From Lachnospiraceae bacterium (GTDB lineage: Bacteria; Bacillota_A; Clostridia; Lachnospirales; Lachnospiraceae): 12,504 nt of DNA. Shown here piece by piece: positions 6,987-12,452 of the stretch. The stretch is from the NCBI GenBank assembly GCA_017416505.1, contig JAFQCI010000173.1:1-12504 (forward strand), given 5' to 3'. The number at the start of each line of letters is the position of its first letter. Within the stretch, counting starts at the first letter, position 1. The notes beneath the pieces were generated by a model. The model saw nothing but the letters and a program-made list of their open reading frames with translations. It had not been told where the DNA came from and searched no databases. A program made the translations under genes and the position numbers.

Positions 6987-7029
6987 CGGCAACATAGCCT
7001 AGCACATCTGCTATCTACAGTAAACTTAT

Positions 7030-7152
7030 TTAATTTTTTCCAAAACTAAGGCTTTTATACTTCACAAGGTTCACACCTGAACCTTTCACCAACTCACAAA
7101 ATACCCTCCGCCAATATTTGACGAAAGTGACAGGATACGCAACGGGTTGCAT
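7030..7152 (-). CDS. Possible 40-residue ORF, doubtful
   Basis: An open frame from ATG (7152) reads MQPVAYPVTFVKYWRRVFCE, continues through LVKGSGVNLVKYK and ends at TAA 7030-7032. It stays open upstream of the ATG for about 14 further codons. The composition looks protein-like and the frame includes the inverted repeat at 7066-7085. No ribosome binding site precedes the ATG, and the frame follows directly on a broken acetyltransferase. It may be a gene tail, a real small protein, or chance. Confidence 0.25.
   Translation of the reverse strand: MQPVAYPVTFVKYWRRVFCELVKGSGVNLVKYKSLSFGKN
7066..7085. repeat. 8-bp-arm inverted repeat
   Basis: AAGGTTCA (7066-7073), four bases, TGAACCTT (7078-7085) form a perfect dyad. 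There is no T run on either side, so it is not a terminator. It could be a protein binding site or a stem in a transcript. The function is unknown. Confidence 0.45.
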
Positions 7153-7222
7153 GAACAGAGCAGTCTGTTCTGCCAAACTCCTATGTCGTTTGCGTTAGGG
7201 TGCCCCTACAACCCATAATTAG

Positions 7223-7689
7223 TTATTTCACCTCGTACTCCATCCATCTTCGCGTCTGTCTAAACCCAACTGCTTGGTAAAACTCGATGGCTGAATCATT
7301 GAACTCCCACACATCAAGCTCTATCTTAGATAGCTTTCTCTTTTTGCATCAGCAATCATAAATTCAAGCAACTCTTTCGCTACGCCTTGTCGTCTGTGAT
7401 TCACATCTACTGCTATTTCTTGTACATGGTAGAAATTTCTTGCTTTAGAGTATGGTGTTTCAGGTTTATTTACATAATCCACACATACCATACCGCATAT
7501 TACTCCGTTACGTTCCGCAACAATAATATCACTATTTTCTCCATTTATTATTACCTTAGCAAAATCTCTTATTTCTGATCCGAAGCCAGCTTTAAATACG
7601 TCTGGACGTCCTTCTACATGAATATCATTTACCTGTTTTCTCAATTCATTAATTATATCCAAATCTTTTTCTTCTGCAAAACGTACCAT
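7223..7689 (-). pseudogene. GNAT acetyltransferase with a frameshift near its C terminus
   Basis: The frame from ATG 7689 gives a GNAT-type N-acetyltransferase with the acetyl-CoA binding motif VDVNHRRQGVAKELLEFM (Q/RxxGxA type) and then DAKRES, but stops at 7321. Moving one base at about 7328-7335 continues the family sequence: KIELDVWEFNDSAIEFYQAVGF and on to EYEVK and a TAA at 7223-7225. That is the expected last beta strands and helix of a GNAT fold. The full length of 154-155 codons is normal, so a single-base deletion or a sequencing error has removed about 34 residues. The start is 1 base after the stop of the previous GNAT gene, with AAAGGTG upstream. The substrate is unknown. If the shift is real the protein is probably inactive. 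Confidence 0.75.
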
Positions 7690-7690
7690 A

Positions 7691-8200
7691 TTAATCTACA
7701 CCTTTCTTTACATTAAATTTCTCTAATCTGTAATGGCCTTCATCATCTAATTCGTTAATACCATTTTTGTAATCATATCCTTGTTTTTTATAAAACTCTA
7801 CCGCAGTGATAGAAGCAGGAATTTCTATTCTATCTGCGCGCAAAAACAATTCATCCTGCTCTAATGTCTGTATAATATATCGTCCAATTCCATTGCCATG
7901 CAACTCTGGCAATACAAAAATAGTAAGAAGAATGCTCTCTGTCAAACTTCCCCAGAAACTTGATATTGAACCTACACCTATAATCTCATCTTCGACACAG
8001 AAAACATACACATTCGCATAAGCTGCCACACCCTTAAACCAATTAACATCTTGATGTTCCGCTAGTACTTTCATTGCCTTTTCACCATAATCTTTTACAT
8101 TGACTTCTAAAAAATTTCTTCGTATCAGATTTACAATTGTCTCTGCATCTTGCTCCTGATATCGTCTTGCAATTACCTCTCTACCATTTGATAATTTCAT
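7691..8200 (-). CDS. GNAT family N-acetyltransferase
   Basis: I start this gene at ATG 8200, with AAAGGAG 6 bases upstream (8213-8207). The longer frame to 8263 runs back into a terminator hairpin and is not credible. The 169-residue product (MKLSNGREVIARRYQEQDAE...) has the GNAT motif A VLPELHGNGIGRYIIQTLE, with HGNGIG as the pyrophosphate-binding loop, and the typical late segment ITAVEFYKKQGYDY. It would transfer acetyl from acetyl-CoA to an unidentified amine. A 270-base leader with its own promoter, leader peptide and conditional terminator precedes it, a pattern well known for resistance genes acting on ribosome-targeting drugs. A drug or drug-like substrate is therefore a reasonable inference, not an observation. 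It is followed at once by a second, frameshifted GNAT gene. Confidence 0.88.
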   Translation of the reverse strand: MKLSNGREVIARRYQEQDAETIVNLIRRNFLEVNVKDYGEKAMKVLAEHQDVNWFKGVAAYANVYVFCVEDEIIGVGSISSFWGSLTESILLTIFVLPELHGNGIGRYIIQTLEQDELFLRADRIEIPASITAVEFYKKQGYDYKNGINELDDEGHYRLEKFNVKKGVD

Positions 8201-8227
8201 ATAGAGCTCCTTTCCGCCACTCATCGC

Positions 8228-8260
8228 AAAAAAATACACCAAACATTGATATGTCTGGTG
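8228..8260 (-). terminator. Leader terminator (attenuator) of the GNAT operon
   Basis: On the minus strand CACCAGACAT (8260-8251), loop ATCA and ATGTTTGGTG (8246-8237) pair over ten positions with one G-U. They are followed by TA and then seven T (8234-8228). It lies between the promoter at 8477-8505 and the GNAT start at 8200, so by default it would stop transcripts before the gene. Its 5' arm can also pair with an upstream segment, recorded separately. Confidence 0.85.
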
Positions 8261-8341
8261 CACGAGTTCTCATACGGTTATTCTGTAAGACTATATAAAA
8301 ATCAAAACCTACATCATCCGAACTTTCTGCACAGACATATC
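8248..8341 (-). promoter_or_regulatory. Antiterminator pairing competing with the leader terminator
   Basis: In the minus-strand transcript GATATGTCTG (8341-8332) is perfectly complementary over 10 bases to CAGACATATC (8257-8248). The latter forms most of the 5' arm and the loop of the terminator at 8228-8260. The two structures cannot coexist. Between the leader peptide and this segment is another stem option, CTGTAA (8386-8381) with TTACAG (8358-8353), enclosing ATCC/GGAT, which begins only 1 base after the leader stop codon. GCACGG (8364-8359) can also pair with CTGTGC (8334-8329). This is the arrangement expected for attenuation governed by a ribosome on the leader. Confidence 0.75.
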
Positions 8342-8386
8342 AGACCTACCTGCTGTAACCGTGCATCCTTCTCGGATTCTTTACAG

Positions 8387-8449
8387 TTACAAACGAGTAC
8401 GTCCGTAATACATGTACATATAGTTCATTGTAAAATGTAAGTTCTGCAT
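8387..8449 (-). CDS. Leader peptide of the GNAT operon (20 codons)
   Basis: ATG at 8449 is preceded by AAGGAG (8464-8459) at 9 bases, and the frame reads MQNLHFTMNYMYMYYGRTRL then TAA. It starts about 20 bases after the predicted transcription start and ends 46 bases before the antiterminator segment. The position, size and strong ribosome binding site fit a regulatory leader peptide. It is rich in tyrosine and methionine and ends in R17-T18-R19. The arginine-x-arginine pattern is the known context for macrolide-dependent ribosome arrest (as in ErmDL-type leaders), so drug-induced stalling near the stop is a testable idea. Tyrosine limitation is the other candidate signal. Too short for homology to decide. 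Confidence 0.75.
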   Translation of the reverse strand: MQNLHFTMNYMYMYYGRTRL

Positions 8450-8476
8450 TGTATGACTCTCCTTAATTTTTTATGT

Positions 8477-8505
8477 ATTATAGTTCCGATAAACTCATTT
8501 GTCAA
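8477..8505 (-). promoter_or_regulatory. Consensus sigma-A promoter of the GNAT operon
   Basis: On the minus strand TTGACA (8505-8500), a 17-base spacer and TATAAT (8482-8477) match the consensus perfectly in all twelve positions and in spacing. It sits immediately after the stop codon of the ITPase gene. A promoter this strong in front of a terminator implies control at the attenuation step rather than at initiation. Confidence 0.93.
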
Positions 8506-8509
8506 CATC

Positions 8510-9118
8510 TTAATTAACCGAGAAAATTTCCGTAAAAAATGCCCGAACCCCATCATCTACAGATGTACTTACATCTTTCACATCCAAATCATAATAATAT
8601 TTACTAGTTGCAATATCAACAGACAAAGAATCCAACGGAAATCCCTCTACTCTCTTTGGATGCGCCTCCGTTACTAAAATAAAAGGTTCCGTAGCAATTG
8701 ACATGTCCATGCTAGAATAATGATGTTCTTCATCCAAGATAAAATAAATTGCATTTCTGTATCGACCGGTTATTCTTCCACCGTGCTTTGCAGCTAATGC
8801 AGCATAATATTCTCTCATTTCATCATCTGTTAATTCTTTTCCATTGATACGTCTCACATGAAGTCCCGGCTGCTCATCCTCTTGCAATTCATCAAAATAC
8901 AATCCACTATCACAAGAAAATACTGGGATCTGAAATGCCTCAAAATATGCTTTTGCCTTTATTTCTGCATTTTCTAAAGGAGTCTTTCCATTTTCATTTA
9001 TGCTCGGAAGTTCACTATCTATGTCGGCTAATCCTATAAGTTCTATATCAAATGATTGCAATGCAGTTCGCATCGCTTGTAATTTTGCCTTATTTGTTGT
9101 GCCATATAAAATCTTCAT
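8510..9118 (-). CDS. Non-canonical purine NTP pyrophosphatase (RdgB/HAM1/ITPase family)
   Basis: This 202-residue protein has the family signature at each end: GTTNKAKLQAM (6-16, triphosphate-binding loop, usually SxNxxK), then FSCDSGLYFDEL with the catalytic-region DSGL, PGLHVRRINGKE, and late FPLDSLSVD. Enzymes of this family hydrolyse ITP, dITP and XTP to monophosphate and pyrophosphate, cleaning the nucleotide pool. The C-terminal part is less like the housekeeping rdgB proteins, so the substrate may differ, and I withhold the symbol. The start at 9118 has AAGGACA upstream. It lies 16 bases after a Nudix gene and is the last gene of that operon. There is no terminator after it before the next promoter. 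Confidence 0.85.
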   Translation of the reverse strand: MKILYGTTNKAKLQAMRTALQSFDIELIGLADIDSELPSINENGKTPLENAEIKAKAYFEAFQIPVFSCDSGLYFDELQEDEQPGLHVRRINGKELTDDEMREYYAALAAKHGGRITGRYRNAIYFILDEEHHYSSMDMSIATEPFILVTEAHPKRVEGFPLDSLSVDIATSKYYYDLDVKDVSTSVDDGVRAFFTEIFSVN

Positions 9119-9134
9119 TACTTTTGTCCTTCTT

Positions 9135-9569
9135 CTATATGAATCCTCTTTTATGTGCTTCTTCGATTAACTTTGGCTGAATCAAAGGATATGTCCAATT
9201 GTCAACCAACTTATCTGTAATCAATATAGTTTCTATTTCACTATGTAATTCTTCAAAAGAATCAATGTCTGCATAATAAAGCATTCCAAAAGATTCATCA
9301 TCAAGATTCTCATTTACTCGCGTTTTTCCTTTTACCGAATACACGCATATCGGCTTAATATAAAACTCAACTGCCCCTGTCTCTTCTTTTAATTCACGTT
9401 TCGCAGTTTCTAAAATTGTTTCACCATCTTCTCGATGTCCGCCCGGTACTTCGTAGGTATCACGTTCTCTATGTTTGCAAAACACCCACTTATTATCTGT
9501 TTTTGCAATAATAACCGCAAACTTGAGCAGACTATCATCTATGCTTTCATAAAATCGAACTTCTACCAA
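9135..9569 (-). CDS. Nudix hydrolase (third of three)
   Basis: I choose the TTG at 9569, which has GGAGG 9 bases upstream and gives MVEVRFYESIDDSLLKFAVI. The ATG at 9599 lacks a binding site and adds ten residues not typical of the family. The 144-residue protein carries a full Nudix box, GGHREDGETILETAKRELKE followed by ETGA (GX5EX7REUXEEXGU satisfied), so the metal-binding glutamates are present. Nudix enzymes cleave nucleoside diphosphates linked to another group X, and the substrate cannot be read from this sequence. It is packed between another Nudix gene and the ITPase gene with short gaps, so all are probably co-translated. Confidence 0.88.
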   Translation of the reverse strand: MVEVRFYESIDDSLLKFAVIIAKTDNKWVFCKHRERDTYEVPGGHREDGETILETAKRELKEETGAVEFYIKPICVYSVKGKTRVNENLDDESFGMLYYADIDSFEELHSEIETILITDKLVDNWTYPLIQPKLIEEAHKRGFI

Positions 9570-9600
9570 CGCAAAGTACCTCCATCTTTTTTCTAACATA

Positions 9601-10092
9601 TTAATACTCAGGCAACTCCGTAAACACTACCTGCTTTCCATTCGCAACACCACAATACACTTGACTATTATTTATTCCAACAGCACAGTAATGCTGCAGA
9701 ACATATTTAGCCGTATATGGCATTTCCAAAGAATCAATCTCTGATAAATCAAACCACTGTAGTTTCCCCTCATTCGAGTTCAAACTAATCTGTGCCTCAT
9801 CATCAACCTTTGCGAAAAAGTAATAGTTCTGTCTTATTTCACCATTAACACTTCTTAAGGCTATATATCGCATCTCTAAATCACGTATTTCATTTTCTGT
9901 AATACCAATTTCCTCTTCCAGTTCTCGTAATACACAGTGTCTTGCATCGTTCAGCTCATTTTCCTCAAAATGTCCTCCTGCTGAAGCAACCCATACATTG
10001 TTTACTACTTTTCCTCCCTGTCTATAAAGTAATAATATTTTACTTCCGCATAATATGTATATTGCGGTCATATTTCTAAGTTTTCCATCCAT
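9601..10092 (-). CDS. Nudix hydrolase (second of three)
   Basis: The likely start is ATG 10092 (MDGKLRNMTAIY), with AGGTGG 7 bases upstream. Another ATG at 10113 overlaps the stop of the preceding gene (ATGA) and could be used by re-initiation. The product of about 163 residues has a variant Nudix box, GGHFEENELNDARHCVLREL then EEEIGI. The REL-EE-GI half is canonical, but the spacing between the glycine and the REL helix is a few residues longer than the standard motif. I recall similar Nudix proteins from Bacillota that keep GGHFE...ELND, so it is probably active. The tail after residue 130 (GINNSQVYCGVANGKQ) is a short extension. It lies in the middle of the Nudix-ITPase operon. Confidence 0.85.
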   Translation of the reverse strand: MDGKLRNMTAIYILCGSKILLLYRQGGKVVNNVWVASAGGHFEENELNDARHCVLRELEEEIGITENEIRDLEMRYIALRSVNGEIRQNYYFFAKVDDEAQISLNSNEGKLQWFDLSEIDSLEMPYTAKYVLQHYCAVGINNSQVYCGVANGKQVVFTELPEY

Positions 10093-10109
10093 CAAATCAC
10101 CACCTGTTA

Positions 10110-10565
10110 TCATTCAAATACTATTTGAGCTATTTTGACGTCACACTCATCAACATATCCAATGTCTTCTTGCATATCCCATAGCCGTATTTCACTCATT
10201 TCATCATTCTCTTTATGTTCAAACGGATTTAATTCCGGCTGTTCTCCAATAAATATTGCTTGATATTTTATAATTCCTTTAGCATCCTCTACCTTAAACA
10301 AACCTTTGAACTTCAACATTTCGTTTCTTTGATGCGTTTCCTCGTACAGTTCCCTAACCGCCGCTTCTCGCGCCGTTTCTCCTACATCAATTCCACCTGC
10401 TGGAAATTCCCACTGCTGTCTCCAACTGTTATAGCCAATGACATACTTGTCAGCCACCTTCAGAATAGCATACGCTCCTGTAACATTTTCATAGCGGTCA
10501 ATATCCTCTTCTTGAATATCAATATATTCGATTAATTTCCAACCGCTTTTATTTTTTGCCAACAT
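10110..10565 (-). CDS. Nudix hydrolase (first of three)
   Basis: This 151-residue protein has the Nudix box GGIDVGETAREAAVREL then YEET, with histidine in place of the last glycine of the motif. PAGG just before it is typical of the ADP-ribose/NDP-sugar hydrolase type (EFPAGG pattern), so ADP-ribose or a related NDP compound is a reasonable guess only. The metal-binding glutamates REL-YEE are present. The start at 10565 has AAAGGAG 14 bases upstream, farther than usual, and AAGG directly before, so initiation may be weak. The stop overlaps the next Nudix reading frame by 4 bases. The three Nudix proteins differ clearly from each other, so they are not recent duplicates. Confidence 0.85.
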   Translation of the reverse strand: MLAKNKSGWKLIEYIDIQEEDIDRYENVTGAYAILKVADKYVIGYNSWRQQWEFPAGGIDVGETAREAAVRELYEETHQRNEMLKFKGLFKVEDAKGIIKYQAIFIGEQPELNPFEHKENDEMSEIRLWDMQEDIGYVDECDVKIAQIVFE

Positions 10566-10617
10566 ACCTTTTTGTTCAACTCCTTTCTCATAGAGTTTTC
10601 ATCATAGAGAGTTTCTA

Positions 10618-11436
10618 TCACTTAAATTCAACATTTTCATATTCATGATATGTAATTGAAACTCCTGTCATTTCCTGTAAACTATATTTTCCCTTTTCAA
10701 GAATAATTGTCTCGCCATCAATTTCACAATCTATCACCACAAATTTTTCATTATAAATTGCTACAACGGCTTTATTTTGCTCTATCACTTCATATGTTTT
10801 TTTATCATCTATTTGATAATCCAATTTTACCACAATACCTGCTGTTACATTAAGAGCATAAATTCCTAATGCAAACAAAAAGATTATCCTTTCAAATAAA
10901 TTTAAACGTTTTTTACTTACAAATGCTCGTCTGATAATCACAAAATATGCTATCACAATATCAACGACCAACAATCCTATAACTACAAAATAATTGTCAA
11001 AAATCTGTCTTAACCAATCATAGAAAATTATATCTATTAAATTTACCGTATACACTAAACTTTGCATAAACAAAATCATTGCTGTTGCAATTCCGGTTAT
11101 TATAACATAAACTTTGCTTTTTTCATTTTTAGTTAAATATGAGAAAATAAACGGATAAATAAATAAAATTAATGCACACGCAAGCACAAGCATCTGTTCC
11201 TCAAATATTCCATTTTCACTAAAATATTCTCTATTAATACCGTAATATTCTGCACATGAATTCGCAAAGCTTTTTGAAACTATTAAATTGAATACTGAAA
11301 TTAATGAAATTAAAGCCGGCAAACCGCCACCTATTATATTCCATACATTTTCTTTCAGAAATATAATCGTCTTGTTCTCCTTCTTCTTGTTTAACACATT
11401 CCCTGTTGAATCTATAATTTCTTTCGTTTCTCCCAT
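10618..11436 (-). CDS. Five-helix membrane protein of unknown function
   Basis: I start at ATG 11436, which has GGAGG 8 bases upstream. ATG 11439 is also possible, while the longest frame begins at 11475, overlapping the previous stop. Counting from the longest frame, membrane segments lie at about 46-66, 95-114, 121-141, 161-181 and 195-216. They are preceded by a charged cytoplasmic N terminus with a lysine/asparagine stretch and followed by about 65 residues of soluble, beta-like C-terminal domain (CEIDGETIILEKGKYSL). With five helices the two ends should lie on opposite sides, which puts the tail outside if the basic N terminus is inside. I recognise no family. It is coupled to the 239-codon gene upstream, suggesting a two-component cassette. 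Whether it is a transporter, an effector or an immunity protein cannot be told. Confidence 0.75.
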   Translation of the reverse strand: MGETKEIIDSTGNVLNKKKENKTIIFLKENVWNIIGGGLPALISLISVFNLIVSKSFANSCAEYYGINREYFSENGIFEEQMLVLACALILFIYPFIFSYLTKNEKSKVYVIITGIATAMILFMQSLVYTVNLIDIIFYDWLRQIFDNYFVVIGLLVVDIVIAYFVIIRRAFVSKKRLNLFERIIFLFALGIYALNVTAGIVVKLDYQIDDKKTYEVIEQNKAVVAIYNEKFVVIDCEIDGETIILEKGKYSLQEMTGVSITYHEYENVEFK

Positions 11437-11468
11437 CATATTGTCCTCCATACGTACTATCATTGCCT

Positions 11469-12176
11469 CTAGCATTTAAGCAATTTCATTTTTAAATTCT
11501 CATAATAGTTCATTCCCCAATCGTAGGCATTCTTTCCTTCTTTATAACCACTTATTGGCTTATCTGTTTCCAAATCAATTACCTCAAACTCTGAATCAAC
11601 AAACTTCTCTAAGCCTCTGCTTATAATAAAATTCCTAAAACTATTGAATGCACACAACCAACCATATGTTTTATCCTTGATAAAGGCAGTACCTAATTTA
11701 CAGTTCTTTTCTATCTGTTCCTTAATTCTTTTTTCATCTCCACCATATTCTTCTATAATTTCATAAAATTTTTTAATATCATATAAGGTGTAATCAACTC
11801 TATCAGCAAACGTATTTGCTTTACAAGAATTAATCCCACCTCGATGTTTGGGCCAATATAGGCATACATACTTTTCGCTTCGAATAATATTATATTCTTT
11901 AATCCAATGAGCTCCGTTTTTCCCATCAAATAAACTATATAGTTTTTTAACACTCACAATTCCATCCGCAGATAGAATCATATCTTTCTCGTCAACTTGA
12001 ATGGTAATCTCCATCTTCGTATCTGGATCTACATACAAAGCTTCCGTTACCACCTTCTTAATCAAATCTAGTTTGCCATCTTTTAAATATTTATAATACT
12101 CTGTTTGATAAAACTTTGATATTCTTTCAATATTTCCTTCCAATACTTCTTTATATGTTATCTTACGTCTTCCCAT
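11469..12176 (-). CDS. Soluble protein of unknown function, paired with a membrane protein
   Basis: The start is ATG 12176 (MGRRKITYKEV), with GGAGAG 4-6 bases upstream. The longer frame begins at a TTG inside that site. The 235-residue product has no signal peptide or membrane helix. A striking central patch reads YWPKHRGGINSCKANTFADR (from about residue 107), followed by VDYTLYDIKKFYE. I recall the pattern WPKH-GGIN with a later DR-D-TL in proteins of unknown function in many bacteria, but cannot name the family with confidence. Conserved W, H and R residues of that patch could be catalytic. The 3' end overlaps the longest frame of the membrane protein gene, and the real starts are about 33 bases apart. 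Confidence 0.75.
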   Translation of the reverse strand: MGRRKITYKEVLEGNIERISKFYQTEYYKYLKDGKLDLIKKVVTEALYVDPDTKMEITIQVDEKDMILSADGIVSVKKLYSLFDGKNGAHWIKEYNIIRSEKYVCLYWPKHRGGINSCKANTFADRVDYTLYDIKKFYEIIEEYGGDEKRIKEQIEKNCKLGTAFIKDKTYGWLCAFNSFRNFIISRGLEKFVDSEFEVIDLETDKPISGYKEGKNAYDWGMNYYENLKMKLLKC

Positions 12177-12229
12177 TTTTCTCTCCAAGCTCTGTAATCA
12201 CTAAGTACTCTTGCTACAAACTGTTATTT

Positions 12230-12258
12230 ATTATACCAAAAACACCCCCAGATTTCCA
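12230..12258 (-). promoter_or_regulatory. Extended -10 promoter for the 12176 gene
   Basis: On the minus strand TATAAT (12235-12230) is preceded by TG one base away (TGGTATAAT), an extended -10, with TGGAAA (12258-12253) at 17 bases as a poor -35. It is about 54 bases from the gene start and overlaps the terminator at 12238-12268, so new transcription begins where the upstream one ends. It could drive all genes down to the ITPase, since I see no terminator in between. Confidence 0.6.
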
Positions 12259-12452
12259 CCTGAGAGTGCTCCTACTTTTCCTCTATTCAACCACCCAAAC
12301 AACCTTACCATTCCACCGTTCCATATTGTTACAACCACATGTACTGTAGATTTACTGACTCCGAACTGCTTCGCTGCCTGCCTTACTGTAGCATTATTCT
12401 CAATGATGTAATTTGCTATCTCAATGGTTCTCTCTTCAATATATTGTTTCAT
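12231..12452 (-). pseudogene. Truncated SpoIIID-like sporulation regulator
   Basis: From ATG 12452 the frame reads MKQYIEERTIEIANYIIENN and continues TVRQAAKQFGVSKSTVH, the N-terminal helix-turn-helix of SpoIIID, the mother-cell sporulation transcription factor of Bacillus and Clostridia. After STVH the family has KDVTERL and a basic C-terminal part. Here the frame reads VVVTIWNGGMVRLFG and becomes unrelated, stopping at 12231 inside a promoter. So about 38 of roughly 80-90 residues remain. The start codon lies only 7 T after the terminal hairpin, and the sole candidate binding site (AAGG) is in the hairpin arm, so expression is doubtful. A genuine spoIIID would be expected elsewhere. This is either a captured fragment, a deleted gene, or a recombination scar. 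Confidence 0.75.
12238..12268 (-). terminator. Rho-independent terminator behind the SpoIIID-like fragment
   Basis: On the minus strand CACTCTCAG (12268-12260) and CTGGGGGTG (12251-12243) pair over nine positions with two G-U around an 8-base loop, followed by five T (12242-12238). It lies within the unrelated tail of the fragment, which supports the view that the coding part ended earlier. Confidence 0.7.

Larger units (their letters stand above)
6673..7222. other. 550-base stretch with little or no coding sequence
   Basis: This gap between the acetyltransferase remnant and the coiled-coil gene holds two terminator-type hairpins (6874-6903 and 6941-6986), one 8-bp-arm inverted repeat (7066-7085), a possible 40-codon frame (7030-7152) and the strong ribosome binding site of the 5989-6672 gene (near 6680-6687). 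A TATAAA on the minus strand about 45 bases before that site could be its -10, without a clear -35. I see no tRNA, no T-box motif and no plus-strand gene. Confidence 0.6.

Noticed and set aside
7066..7085. Inverted repeat as a terminator
   Set aside because: There is no T run on either side.
8201..8263. N-terminal extension of the first GNAT protein starting at 8263 (MHQTYQ...)
   Set aside because: It would be encoded by the terminator hairpin and its U run, and lacks a ribosome binding site; ATG 8200 has AAAGGAG at 6 bases.
8265..8450. T-box or known metabolite riboswitch in the GNAT leader
   Set aside because: The conserved T-box bulge sequence and familiar riboswitch cores are absent, while a leader peptide with a ribosome binding site explains the region better.
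9601..10565. Nudix genes as recent tandem duplicates
   Set aside because: Apart from the Nudix box the three proteins share little sequence, so they are old paralogues or independent acquisitions.
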